Assembly (NCBI GenBank): GCA_050084985.1
Contig: JBITNC010000001.1
Span: 50,654,001 to 50,718,000 of the forward strand
Direction: 5' to 3'
Length of the DNA stretch: 64,000 bases
DNA from: Nageia nagi
Taxonomy: Eukaryota > Pinophyta
The translations under genes and the position numbers were made by a program. Positions within the stretch are counted from its first letter, which is position 1. Every line of letters starts with the position of its first letter. Positions 21,792-33,589 of this stretch are shown piece by piece. Below the pieces are notes generated by a model. The model made no database searches. It saw only the letters and a program-made list of their open reading frames with translations, and had not been told where the DNA came from.

Positions 21792-22129
21792 CTTCAGAGA
21801 ATGGTGTTTCTAAGCAGTGAGCACAATTTACTTGAAAAATGGTCAAGGGATGAAGAGATGCACTTAATGAATATACGAGATGTGATTTGATAGTAAATTC
21901 AAGGTTTGATAGCATAAGATTATAGGCAATTCAAGATAAGGCATATTTGGGCTTGGAACTTTGTGAAAAGGATCAAAGATGCCTCCTTGAGCCTAAACAT
22001 TAGTTTTTAGGGTCTTAGTGGATTCAAAAGGAGATGGATTGTGTCTACAAAGAAAAGATGAAGTTTTTTATGCAAATTTGATGCAAAATGTAAAGATACC
22101 CTCAAGAGGAGCTTGGAAAAATAGACAAA

Positions 22130-23860
22130 TTTAAACTTACAACTTTCCAATTTCCACCAAAATTGTTCACTCCCTCTCTAGGCGCAGTTTTATGATGTTT
22201 AAAGACTCAAAAGGAGAAAATCAGCGCCTAGAATGGTTGTGCACTCAAAAATGACAAGTTTTTTATCAAAAAAGTGAAACATGGGTAACAAGGAGCAAGA
22301 AAAATCATGCAACTTTGGTCAAGAAAGTGCATCAAAATGACCAATATTGAACATTTGATGGGTAGGCGCAGTTTTTCTAATTTACTCCACTTTGAAAGGT
22401 AAATGAAAGGCCAAGTTTGCGATTCCACACTTCTTGGACCTTGAAAAAGACAAAATGTGGCATATGGGTATTTTGAAGGGCACAAAAATAGACAAATTTA
22501 AGCTTGCAACATTCCACTTTGATCCAAAATTGCTCACTCCCTCCCTAGGTGCAGATTTTTGGTGTTTACCCCCTCAAAAAGAGAAAACATGCACCTAGCA
22601 AGGTTGTGTGTCAAATTTTGAGCTTTGGCAAATGAAAAATTGCAAACATGGGCATTGTGAGGCATAAAAACTTAGAAGTTTCTAAGTAGCTTCAAAACTC
22701 CTCCTCTCCCATATAGGCGCACATTTTCCAATTTCCCCTTTTAGGCAAGTTTGGTGAAGATCATGAGAAAAGGTTCAAAATTGAACCCAAAGGAATGCAA
22801 AATCCAAGACATGGCTATTGTGGGAGATCAATTTCTAAGCACTTTTGCTCTTACAAGTTTACAAATAGGATCAAGATCACTCCTTCCCCATAAAGGCACA
22901 TTTTTCTAGGCTATGGAAATCTTCAAAAAGCGAAAACTTGTGCCTAAGGGGGGAGTGCTTCAAATTTTGACAAAATTTTGATTTTGATTTTGAAGACATG
23001 AGCATGAGTAGGAGGGAAATACAAGCACATTCGCCTTGAATATTTTTGAAAAAAGAGAAAATTATGCAAAGAGGGCCAAGCGCACATTTTCTAGATAAGA
23101 GAACTTGAGAAAAAACGAAAACTTGCACCTAGCAAGCTTGTGCACATGAAAATTTCAAATTTGCAAGTTGGGCAATCAAAAACATGGGTATGGTGAGAAG
23201 TCAAAAATTGGACATTTTTGCTCTTGGATGTTTCCTAAAGGCATCAAAATGAATCCTCTCCCACCTACGTGCAGATTTTCTAGCTTTACCCCCTCAAAAG
23301 AAGAAAACATGAGCCTAGCAAGGTTGTGCACATGAAAAATCTCAAATTTACAACTTCACCAATGAAAACTTCAAGACATGGGTATTGTGGAACATCAAAA
23401 ACCAAGTCTATTTACTCTTGCAACATTCCAATTTGCATCAAAGTAGCCTCCTACCCATCTAGGTGCACATTTTCCAATTTACTCCCTTTTGATGCATGTT
23501 CAAAGGCCAAAAATCTTCCTTAGCATGCAAAAAACCCTGCAGAGCATACAAAATGCACCTTAAAGAAGGAAAGCAGCAAATTCAATGGCCGAAGAGGTGT
23601 GAGAAGAGTCAAAACTTTACAAATACAAGATCAAACCCTCCATTTACCCAACAAACACTCCATTTTCCTCCCCAAGCATGCATTTTGAACCCAAATGACA
23701 TGAAAAAAAGATGCAAAATTCACAAATTTTAGAAAATGATTGTAAGAATGGATTTGAGTACCCACTTCCATTGTGTTGAAGATAGTATGGATTGAAATTG
23801 AAAAAAAATGATCACAAGTGTGATTTTTCAAGCAAAATGCACATTTTTAGGCTTTGCATG
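22130..23860 (+). repeat. Element C: array of imperfect palindromes, unit about 170-190 bp
   Basis: About ten units. The best ones carry a left arm such as CTAGGCGCAG and a right arm such as GCGCCTAG about 45-55 bp later (22171-22228), repeated with variants near 22546-22602, 22893-22948, 23080-23140 and 23262-23320; other units keep only the left arm (22365, 22715, 23458). Between palindromes, stretches such as CATGGGTATTGTG recur. The array ends about 550 bp before a TATA box at 24401, so it occupies a U3-like position. Confidence 0.75.
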
Positions 23861-24400
23861 CACCAAAAACCCAAATTGCCTTGGATGCTTTTAACCAAAG
23901 AAGAAAAATGGCTGCCCATGCTCAAAACATGTTTTGAAAACCCCAAATTCTCCAAAAACTTGGCAAATGCCTTGTTGATCCATTCCTCACCCTTCCATGG
24001 CCTCAAAATCACTTTCTAAAAATTTTCTAAAATTACCCCCCCTCTCCAATTTCCAAGACAATAGACCAAAAAATCCACTTTTTTGAAAACTCTTCTCAAA
24101 ATTGCTTGAAAATTTGCCAAGATGTTCACATGAAGGGTGAATCCAGATTGAAAGAAAAGAGCTCAAAAAGTTGGCGAATAAATCCAAAATAATGATTTGA
24201 AGCTCCAAATTTTGCCAAATTGATGCAAAACACCTCAAGATCCATTGCAAAAGGCTCCAATTTCTAGAAATAGTTTATTTTTAAGCAAAATGAGTGGATG
24301 AGTGTTTTTATCCCACTAAACAAAATTGTAATCTCAATTTAGCATTCAATTAGCACTTAAGTTTTTGCAAAATTAGAAATTAGGATTTCCAAGAAAAGTC

Positions 24401-24408
24401 TATAAATA
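24401..24408 (+). promoter_or_regulatory. TATA box of element C
   Basis: TATAAATA in the context AAGTCTATAAATAGACCC, downstream of the palindrome array. The leader-like sequence after it (24430-25139) has no ORF that I recognize. This looks like an LTR or 5' end cut by LINE-A copy 3. Confidence 0.55.
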
Positions 24409-25139
24409 GACCCTAGGGTCTCATTTGTTAAGAGCTCAATCCTTGAGAAAAGAAACTTTTGTAAAGAGAGAGCACACTTGTATACTCTTGCGCAACTCCT
24501 TTTACAAGCAATACAAAGTGGTTCAATTATAGACCAAGGTTGATCATACATTTTTCGTGTTGTGAGTTGAATCTTGAAAGGCTTTCTTAGTTGGTTTGTA
24601 CACTTTTGCATCCTTCCTTTGAAAACTTACGAGCCTTAGGTAAAATATCATTGCATTATTTAACAAAGTGTTTGAAACTAGTCTTTGATAGTTGCTTAAT
24701 TCATGACATGCATGTTAGGCAAAGTATTATGAATTTGTTTCCACTTTTATAATATCAAACTAGGATTTTTTATCCAAACTCTAAAGTTCTTCCCACATGT
24801 TCTTCCAACATGTCCATTTGATTGATTTGGTCCATTCACACGAGTACCAACAATCAACTTTACTTCACTCTCCTCTTTGAAACAACTCGAACAATAGTTG
24901 TTTGTTTGCAAAGTTGGATGACTTGGATGAAACTTTCTTAATTGATCCAAAAGGGATAAACTGTTTCAACAATGCTTTTGTCATGTTGATCAATTTAGTA
25001 CCTAACCAAGCATTTTGTTTCTTCCTCAAAGTGCATCTTTGCAATTTACTGTATTGCCTTTATGCTTTTAAAATTCAAATACAACTTCTAAATTTATACA
25101 CAAGTGTGACAAATAAACTCTATATATAATATGTTGGTT
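24409..25139 (+). other. Leader-like region of element C
   Basis: Transcribed-leader-like sequence after the TATA box, with GAGAGAGCACACTTG and AAGCAATACAAAGTGG. No coding motif recognized. Its right limit against the LINE-A 5' end is uncertain. Confidence 0.4.
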
Positions 25140-25699
25140 AACAATTGCTATCTCTAAACATTCCAATCAAGCTCATTCCTGAAGAGAAAGACTTCAAAGA
25201 GATAAGAAAGACTTGAATAGCATTCATTTGTTTGTTTTGAAGATTTCACAGAAACCTTGGGGTAATCAGTCCTTACAAGTGGGGAATAAGTAACGCATTT
25301 CCACCTAAGATGTTGGGTAGTTTCCACCTCCAATGATTCAGAGTTATCAAGGGAAAGAAATCCTTCCCAACAAATCCTATGATGGTTATTTCATGTAATT
25401 CCGTCAACACTCTAACCTAGCTACTATGTACTCCTCCAAAACTGCATCAACAGACCAAGTGAATTCAGCCCACATGATTGGAAGACTATTCAATCACAGA
25501 CTGATTCAATCTATCACAACACAGATTGCTTAATAGAAATGTGTTGGTGACTCCGTTGTCCACCAAGACCCCAAAATTCCGTAAACCTCTTCTGAAATAC
25601 AACAGACTCTACAGTCGTATTATTCATCTAGAGATCTTAGGGAATGAATTCCAAGGACTGGTTTCCAACCTCCAACTACAGATGATCGAAAAGGATAGT

Positions 25700-26395
25700 C
25701 ACATATCTTAATTATAGGACAGATTGGCGAAAATTGAATTATTTCAACACCCACCGGCTAACATAATCTCTTCCCAACATTTGCAACAGTTACACAATTC
25801 CATGGATGAAATCAAGATACAACAATCAAAGATCATTGAACAGCAAGCATGCCTTAAACTTGAAACCACATCCCAACAACAGTCTATACAAAAATAGGTT
25901 GAGGAACAAACTTCTTGGGTGCAAGTGGCCAAAGGCAAAAAGACTTCACCTCTTGTGGAACATGTTGTGTATGCAAAATTTGTGGAGGAAAGACTTCGCC
26001 ATAACAAAGAACTCAATCTCTGAGTTTGTGGCCTTCCCAAACCCAACAATCCCCTCAAAACCAGGCTGGATTTCCTCCACGAGACCTTGGACTTGAAGGA
26101 TATCACGGTGGAGAAAGCTTGGACAGCAAATGATGATTCACTAATAATTCGTTTTAGATTTGCAACTGATCGATCACAAGCTTTGAGAGCGAAGAAAAAA
26201 TTATTCACTTTGCCTACCAAAATCTATATGGATGCCAACCTCACTTGACTTCAAATAGAGGAGCTTAGGAAAGCTTGAGCTTTAGTTGCTGCAACTAGGA
26301 AAGAGAACAAATGGACAGTTATCCGTGATTGCAAGGCAATCATCAGTGACACCCCTCCACCAGGGTGGGCACATCCTGAGCCCTCTCAATGATGC
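25700..26395 (+). pseudogene. LINE-A ORF1 (RNA-binding protein, L1-ORF1-like)
   Basis: Translation by eye shows a Gln-rich coiled-coil-like N-terminus (QHLQQLHNSMDEIKIQQSK), then WVQVAKGKK. The RNA-binding core follows: LRHNKELNL, VCGLPKPNNPLKTRLDFL, LIIRFRFATDRSQALRAKKK and KIYMDANLT. The order (G-L-P motif, R-F core, D-x-N/D-L-T, then Q and Arg/Lys-rich end with RKENKWTVIRD) resembles L1-type ORF1 RBD/CTD proteins. Stops occur at about 25895, 26022 and 26247. It is followed by the endonuclease ATG at 26414, giving a two-ORF LINE. Confidence 0.6.
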
Positions 26396-26413
26396 CGATA
26401 GGATGTTGTCACG

Positions 26414-28320
26414 ATGCTCACTTTTACAATTTGGAACTATAACAATATGATTCAAGCTTCTCTTGGACCAATCTGTGATGTCATCCATCATACAGACCTA
26501 ATATTATTCATGGAGACACATGAGAGCATAGTCAAGGGTGTCCATCCTTTCACAAGCTATACTTGGATTTCTACTTTTAGGTCCTCCAGCATTGATTGAG
26601 GCATTGGGGGAGTAGCCTTCTTAGTGAGCGATCACTTGTTCCCTAGGTTGAGAGTAGAGGGCATCATTATCCACACAAGTTACATTTGGGTATCCATTGT
26701 GAGACCCCCTCCTCTACAAAGGATCTACATAACCGGATGTTATTTTTTGTTGGCATCATATTCTATGCCCTACAAGGAGATGAAGAATCATCATTTTTGG
26801 AACCTTTTCTTGAGATCTCTAGACATGTAATGCACGGGGATATCATGTTGGTAGGGCACTTCAACGATAGGGCATGGAGTCTTCAAACACAATACTTTGA
26901 TACACAAGTTGATCCTCTTCATCTTCATCCTCTGGAGTGTGAGGATGAGCTCCAACAAGCCTCTGATGATATTATGCCTACCTCAGCATACAGAAGATTC
27001 ATTCTTGAGCTTGGTGAAACACATGACCTCATCATCATGAGTGGCATTGCTTGATTTCCCCACTTCCAAATCCACACCTGCTTTCCTAAGATGGGCCTTC
27101 CAACTATCTTGACTCTTTATGAGTCTATGTCGAGATAGGTGCACACTATTGGGGATCTCTCCAATAGCATTCACAACACCATTGGGGTGAAGCAGGGATG
27201 CACACTCTCCCCAATTCTCTCTGGTCTCTATATTGATGAGTTGGAGTTATTTATACTAGAGACAACGGATCTCAAGATAGGGTGTCTCCTTCACGGTAGT
27301 CAAGTTCCCATCTTCCTTTTTGTCGATGACATTGTCTTGTTCTCACACACGACAGAGGGCCAATGCTTGTTGGATGCTTTAGATTTGTTCAACAACAAAC
27401 AGGAACTAGTGGTTAATCTAAATAAAACTAATGTGATGGTCTTCAATACCTCGAAGACCATGGCTACCCAAACCCAGATCACATATAAGAGCAAGGTTAT
27501 TGAGACCACCTCCTATACTTATTTGGGAGTACACTTCATTGGTCCTAGATTCTCAATAAGAGTGGCGGCCCCACCCAGAGTTCGTTGAGGATATGTGGCA
27601 GTTGCCTCCCTTGAGAGGCAGTGTGTCCAACTCCAATTTCAAGACATCTCATCCAAGCTCAAGCTATTCCACTCTTTGGTCACTCCCACGATGCTTTATG
27701 GCGATGAGGTATGAGGCCCCAGTTTAAGGAGCTCGAATTGGGTCTTAATTGATAGGATCATGATTAGCACATTATATCACTTCATTCGAAGCAAGAGGAC
27801 CCTCCCACATCATATCATGTTGACCAAGTTTGGTTGCCAATCTCTACAAATGTGGTCCCTTGCAATGCTAGTTCTTTTTCTCCATTGCCTCTAGTGCTTT
27901 GCATCTACTAGAGGAGGTGTAGATCAACTCCCCTACAAAGCTTTGGCATCGTCGATGGACTTGGCAGCCTAGGGATGTTGTTGGTGTTGGTTCACCGAGG
28001 TCACTAAGGCATTGCAAAGCTTTGGATTTTCTCATGATCAACTACCCATGCCAGAGGGAGACTCCCATAGAGATCCAGATGACACTTTGACTACAATTAG
28101 AGACAAGATTTACAGAGTATATATTCACCATTTAGCATGTGAACTTCCAGTGTGTCAATTTTGCTCACTGGAGCCAGAGACCAAGGATCACTTCATCTTT
28201 AGGTGCTCAGTTTATTATGGGATTCGGGGACGATACCATTGTCTCTTTCGAGACTCCCACTACTCGATCTTCACCTTCTTCTAGTTTTCGGACCAGCGTT
28301 TTGTGGCACTTTATATCGTA
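26414..28320 (+). pseudogene. LINE-A ORF2 (endonuclease, reverse transcriptase, CCHC end)
   Basis: The endonuclease starts at ATG 26414 (TDLILFMETHES). SIVRPPPLQRIYITGCYF follows, and then, after frame changes, HVMHGDIMLVGHFNDRAW, the APE-type GDFN region, here GHFN. RT palm at 27139-27588: NTIGVKQGCTLSPILSGLYI, then catalytic FVDDIVLFSH (family form FADD) and VNLNKTNVMVFN. The C-terminal module at 28012-28284 contains CQFCSLEPETKDHFIFRC, then YYGIRGRYHCLFRD. Dead: stops, frameshifts, an internal deletion and changed catalytic residues. Confidence 0.8.
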
Positions 28321-28815
28321 GAGGTATTTCTTCTCATAAAAAGTCTCTTATTTGATGGCCAACACTTGACAGGAGGCCACCTGATTACTTCGTTTTTTCA
28401 GCCTTTGTCAAGCAAGGGTACTCGCAAGAGGATGGGAGATGGTCCTCCACCCACCTGACGCACTAGACAACGACTGTGTGTTGATCCTATGCTTCGACAA
28501 TCTCAGCAGATCACATCCTTCTTTAGCTCCAACAGCACTGATGTAGCCACAATTAACATAGTACAAGGGATTTCCAGTCAAACTGGAGTCCTCCCACCTG
28601 ACTGATCTTGACTACTCAATTCTACTATTCATTTATGTGTTTCTTTTTTAGGGTTTAGCCCCTTGATTGCACTTATGTATTGTTCTTCTTAGTTTGCTTT
28701 CTTGTAGTAAGAGCCCTTATGGGCCTCACATGTTGCATCATATAGCTGTACTTCACAGTCCCATTGACGACTTTTGGCCACCCATGGACATTAATAGAAT
28801 TTCATTTCATTTCTG

Positions 28816-30136
28816 AAGACTGTATTGACAGTTCAATATTCAATTCTACTAGTTCTTTAAATAGTTTCTAGATAGATGAGACAGAGAGAAAGAGAAGTGT
28901 GTAATCAGTAGAACCTATAACAAAGTAGTACATAGTTCAGCTGTCAAGAAAGAGTTTCAATTTTTATAATTTCACTCAGTTATTTCAATAAAGTTTTGTC
29001 TTTTCTCAGGAGGACTACACCTGATGCTTGGAGAAAGGGCCTGCTACAAGTTGTTGGTCCATCCAAACTCCCGAGGGTTGTAACTGTTCCATGTTTTATT
29101 TTGATTTTAGAATAAATAGTAATAAAACTCTGCCTGGAGTCACAAGCATTAAGTTTTCTTTCTATATTTATTGATTTCAATTCTGTAGCATGCAGCAATT
29201 TCTTTGCTTTTTATAAAGTTGATTTTCTTTTGTAGCATGATTGTTTTATTTCCAGAACCATTAGTATGTTAATTTACTAGAAATAGAGCTTTCCGTAATC
29301 CATAGAATGCTACAGTCTATCAGTAGAAATCCCTGAGAAGAACAAATATGGCTAGTAGCTTAACTTAGCTAAGACTAAAATTGTAAGCAATCAGGTAACA
29401 TTGTACCCCTATAATATCATTTGGTGATTTGCATATACTTTGCTCGGTATCTTGCAAGCATACCTATCCAGATTAACATAGAAAATGCTCATCAGCTAGA
29501 CATTTCTAGCCTTCTAGGAGAGAATCTTCACACGGCAATGATAGTGGCTATTATAATGACTAAAAGATACCTACGTGGGTTTGTCTGTAGGAATAGGATA
29601 GGATAAAATTCTCACTACACCTAATGTCAGCAGGGTTGTTGCCAAATAATGTTACCTTTATGTTTGTGGAATATGTCTTTACTTTATGTCTTGGTTTATT
29701 ACTATCGAACATTATATCAGCATCAAAAAAGATCTACATTAGAGCCATTCATTGCTCTCTGGATTCTATAAATAAGAGTTGCCAAAGCCATTTGAGGCAT
29801 CCTTGAGTTGAGTCTTCATAGTCTGAATCTAGAGAGTCTGCTACAATAAGTATGCTCTCACCTCACTGTTCTCGATCTTTGTGGTCAGAACATCAAAGCA
29901 AAGTTCTAAGTTTTCGTATCAAAGATTGATACAGTTATGAAAAAAAATTGTTTGTAATATTTCTCTCAGTGCTACAGTAAAAGCTTTCCTTGCCTTGAAA
30001 ATCTTGTTACCCAATTATTGCGTTGACTTCCTTTTCATTCACGTTATTTGTCGACAAAATTATTGTTATTCCACATTTATAGGGCATTCTCAAGAATTCT
30101 TGGATTCAGGAACTTTTCTGTTTAAAAGAATAGACA
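28816..30136 (+). other. Region upstream of the pararetrovirus-like relic
   Basis: No recognizable protein. It holds a TATA box (29767) and a leader-like stretch up to ATG 30137. Near 29915-29935 the sequence CGTATCAAAGATTGATAC weakly resembles a tRNA-Met-type primer site, too weak to call. An AATAAA occurs at 28988. Confidence 0.4.
29767..29773 (+). promoter_or_regulatory. TATA box upstream of the pararetrovirus-like relic
   Basis: TATAAAT in TTCTATAAATAAGAGTTGCC, 370 bp before ATG 30137. The position fits a pregenomic promoter with a leader, as in plant pararetroviruses. This is inference from spacing only. Confidence 0.3.
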
Positions 30137-31730
30137 ATGGCAGAATTTGGCAGAACTATGGATGGACATAAAATAATGAATGAAGCAGAACTTGAGAGAT
30201 TCTATGAAGCTTCTCAGCCAACATTTATGCCAGGTCAGAATGAATACACTATTCCTGATATAGTGCCTAAAGAGGAATTTATTACTGGTTCAAATAGTTA
30301 ATGACGACTCCACTTGTTGATGCAAGGAAAATATATCAGAAAAAAGATTTGAAAAAGCCATTTGTGTTTAATTTTTTTTAAGTCTACTTATAAGTCTTTT
30401 GATAAGCCAAGGATCAAAACAGTCGAGTTGACTCTCCAACACAAACCAAATAAAAAATATCAGACCAATCTGCTGTTTTTATTCCCACAAAGCGAGATTG
30501 AATATATTACAAGTTAACCCGATGTACAATTTGTTCATTTTGGCATGATTAGAGTTTATGTTAAACCTTAAATCCTAAGCAACATCAGGCCTGTCTCCAA
30601 TTTGGCTATTTGTGACAGAAAACAAGTGAAATTTGAACATGCTTGTCAGTTGTCTTCACTTTCAAGATTAAATGAAAGACCAATCTATTTTGACTGTCAC
30701 TGCAAGACAAGGGATGTCCAGAGGTTAAACATGGCTCATTAAATTGTTGGGGTTTGTTTTCCTCAGTTTATGGTTTAAATATGTTTGAACCACTCAAATT
30801 GCATCTGTCAATATTCAAGTCTTGTATGGTATGACAAATATAGACCATCTGAAGCTGTTAGAAAATTTGCCATATGCTAAGTTGCATGGTCCTATTGAAC
30901 TTGAATAAGGAATAATAAATTTCTTAGAGATACCTACAGAGTGGAAGCCAGATTGGCCTAAGAATATTGCTCGCAAGGAATTCAGAAAACAAGGTAACTT
31001 ACAAAATATAGAGGGAATTCAGTCCAGATATTGCCAAGATCTCTTTCTAGTTCAAGCTATTATTCTGCTTTATCACACCAAAGCAGAGCCAGTACTTCAA
31101 GATAAAAAAGAAGAGGATCATTAGTGGTTGAATTAGAAGATTATAAAATTAATAAAGGAGAAGATCTTTTCCCTGCAACTGTTATGTCTACTTTGCCAAG
31201 AGAAAATTCAATTGAATTCTGTTGAGAAAATGGAGTGCAATATTACAGAGGTGGTAGATGGCCACCAATTAGAGGTTGTTTTAAATTTGCTACTTCTCCT
31301 TTGCATTCCAACCAACCAAAACAGGAGAAGCTGGACCGTCAAATGAATTTAAACAAAAAAATTATACAGCAAGATTTAATTCTCATTATCAAGAAAATTT
31401 TGATGATCTTTGTAAAAATGTGTTCTACATAAGAAGAAGAATGGATCAGTTATTTGAAGTTTCTGTTAAATTTCAGAAAATTGTTCATTCCATGAATAAT
31501 AAAAAGGACAGTTTAGATGAGAAGTTAGATAAGCTGAAAGCAATCCTAAAGTAGTAAGAAAAAAAAAAGATTCAGAAGCTGGGAAAAAGAGTCAAGTCTC
31601 AATAGTAGATTTTGGTCCTAGCTTCAGAACAGAAACCATTGAAAAGGATAAGCAATTGAAAGGTTCAGCTGCACTATTTCACATGTGGGGAACTAACATC
31701 CCCGTACCGCCATGGCTGAAATCTTGAGTA
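30137..31730 (+). pseudogene. Endogenous caulimovirid-like relic (30K-type movement protein region)
   Basis: One frame starts at ATG 30137 (MAEFGRTMDGHKIMNEAEL) and, despite several stops, continues to about 30770. At 30530-30720 it reads VHFGMIRVYVKP, then LAICDRKQVKFEHA and NERPIYFDCHCKTRDV. The arrangement (hydrophobic run ending in VKP, a CDR motif, then PIYFDC) fits the 30K movement-protein fold of plant pararetroviruses. A further long frame (30830-31120, containing FLEIPTEWKPDW) and a coiled-coil-like block (31370-31560, FDDLCKNVFYIRRRMDQLFE) follow. The break pattern (stops at about 30299, 30350, 30515, 30568, 30739) shows an old, inactive copy. No RT of this type is present here. A 30K domain from another virus group cannot be excluded. 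Confidence 0.5.
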
Positions 31731-31749
31731 GATGTCTATGAAATGCCAA

Positions 31750-32700
31750 AATTAGAGATGATTTCTTTGGCTTGAAGGCTAACCGAGATCTAAAAACCAT
31801 TTCTCAACAGCAGTTTGAAAGTTATTCTATTCTTTTCAGCAAATCAAAAGCTAGGGAAGCCAGGATGATCAACTTAATTCTCAATCAGTATGAAATAGCC
31901 CCTAGACAAAAAATTAACAAAACGAAATCAAAAGCCCATTTACTTAACACTTCCATAAGGGAAAAGGCAAATATATGCGGAATTCTTCATATGGAGGAAG
32001 CAAAGATGCCTTTAACCTATCTAGGGCTCCCTCTGCTTGAGAGGAGGAAGAGAAAAGAGCAATGGGATCGCATTCTAAGCAGGCTTCAATGAAAGCTTCC
32101 ATCCTGGAAAGGCAAATGGCTTAATTTGGCAAGAAGAGCTCAACTCATCAAGTCAGTTTTGCAAGAAAATACCAGTAAACTGCCTTTCTCTCTTCACCAT
32201 TCAAAAGTCTATGGAAAAAGATCTAAACAGAATTACAAGGTCCTTTCTATGGTCAAGAATAGGAAATCAAAACAAACTTCCTTCAGTAAAATGGGACACC
32301 ATATGCCACGAAAAAAACATGATAATTTGGACTTTAAATCCCTTGGCAATATGAATAAGACACTAATAAGCAAAATCACTTGGAGAATGTATAATAAAGC
32401 GAACAAACCATGGGCCAAGATCTTATATTCCAAATATGCAGACATACCTGATAGGACCTCTATTTTTAGCTCCATTAACTGACTCGACGATGCGGAATGG
32501 AATAAGTAAAAATGTGGGGAGTTTGATTCCAGGTTTAAGATGGAAGGTTGGGACTGGGAAAGATATTTTGCAAAGAAACTTGGATAGGGGACAAATTGCT
32601 AGAAAAAAGTTATAATTCTTGTTCCATGGGTGAGGATTATGATGACCAGATTTGAAGAAAGAATTTGCAATTATTTCAAACCAAGGGCTTCTAGAACAAC
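31750..32700 (+). pseudogene. LINE-B fragment (RT thumb and connection)
   Basis: Open at 31772-32092: SKAREARMINLILNQYEIA, then KINKTKSKAHLL and MPLTYLGLPLLERRKRKEQW, the classic end of plant L1-type LINE RT. WKGKWLNLARRAQLIKSVLQ at 32105-32165 continues it. Further on, ISKNVGSLIPGLRWKVGTGK appears near 32500-32560. Broken by stops and frameshifts. Same family type as the minus-strand relic at 16262-19290, but a different segment. Confidence 0.8.
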
Positions 32701-33133
32701 TGTTTGGTTAAATCAGTTTTTTGAAGAGATCCTCACCTTATTAACTTCCAAAAAAATAACGATGTTACAAGAAGGAAATGAGTTATGATGAATGTCATCA
32801 ACTTTTGTGGATGCTTGTAATGGTTTTCTGCCATGCCGCTAGTCTCAAGCATTACTCCAATAGTTCTATATGTAATAATGGTATCTCTTATAGAAGGCCT
32901 TTTTGAGACCATAAAGCAAATTCTAATAAAACAAGAAAATAAGAAGTATATTTCCCATTAATCATAAGGCAGTTGATGATATAATTATGATCATGCAATA
33001 TGTTACAACAGCAGATTGAAAGTAAACTTCAATGAAAGATAGCTGTCTCATGAAAGATGATATCCAAAGATCTTTAACAAAATTTATAAAATAGTAGTTG
33101 ATATTTTCTAGAACCCGAGTAATTCACCCTTAC
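32701..33133 (-). other. Intron 3 of GC1, first 430 bp
   Basis: It starts at donor GTAAGG (complement of 33128-33133). Nothing else recognized. Confidence 0.6.
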
Positions 33134-33245
33134 CTTATAAAAGGTCTCCCTTGCAAAATTGGGATTAGCTCCAATGGTAACAGTGAGAAAGGAAACATTA
33201 ACAGAGAATCTCCTCAACAAATGTGCCAGGTCAACTGTCCAAATG
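33134..33245 (-). CDS. GC1: GC1 exon 3
   Basis: 112 bp. Acceptor CTGCAG sits just above 33245 and donor GTAAGG below 33134. The first base completes the split Ser codon from exon 2 (AG plus C). The peptide is IWTVDLAHLLRRFSVNVSF, then LTVTIGANPNFARETFYK. The I-W-T-V-D-L block and the T-GANPN motif are hallmarks of the plant guanylyl cyclase 1 / GUCD1 family (PF09778). No stop or frameshift. It is isolated in TE-rich sequence 17 kb from either neighbouring exon. Confidence 0.93.
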
Positions 33246-33589
33246 CTGCAGATATAAATACTCATGTTATATCCAAAACAGAACTAATTGCTCAGATAAC
33301 AAGCTAGCTCAAGACATGCATAGGTCAACCATACCTTGACATTTAGGATCCATAAAATACAGAAACATTATGATATAAGAAAGAAAATATCTTTATGTAG
33401 AAAATCATTGATAAAAATAACCATAGGTGATAGACACTAATAAGTTCCGTAGCAAATAAGAAGTGAGTTGAAATGTTAATCAGAGTCTACCAATTATAAA
33501 AGAAAGAGTCAAAGTAATTACAAGTTTTAATTTCTAGCTATCATAAAGAAGGGAATGTTCCATGTAGCAATACAAAATGTGAAATAAAA
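33246..33589 (-). other. End of intron 2 of GC1
   Basis: AT-rich intron sequence between the exon 3 acceptor and the tail of LINE-A copy 4; nothing else seen. Confidence 0.6.

Larger units (their letters stand above)
25140..28815 (+). mobile_element. LINE-A copy 3, most complete copy
   Basis: It contains 5'UTR (a block at 25255-25385 recurs at 46438 and, reversed, at 37163), ORF1 (25700-26395), endonuclease (26414-27054), RT and C-terminus (27080-28320), and 3'UTR with stem-loop and tail (28755-28815, tail TTCATTTCATTTC). About 1.2 kb between endonuclease and RT palm is missing at about 27085 compared with copy 1. The 5' boundary is approximate. Confidence 0.8.

Noticed and set aside
25744-26220. 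158-codon minus-strand ORF
   Set aside because: Antisense shadow of LINE-A ORF1, whose sense reading gives RNA-binding motifs.
28980-29198. 72-codon minus-strand ORF
   Set aside because: No recognizable motif; lies in unassigned sequence before the pararetrovirus-like relic.
29915-29935. tRNA-Met-type primer site of the viral relic
   Set aside because: Only weak similarity; could be chance.
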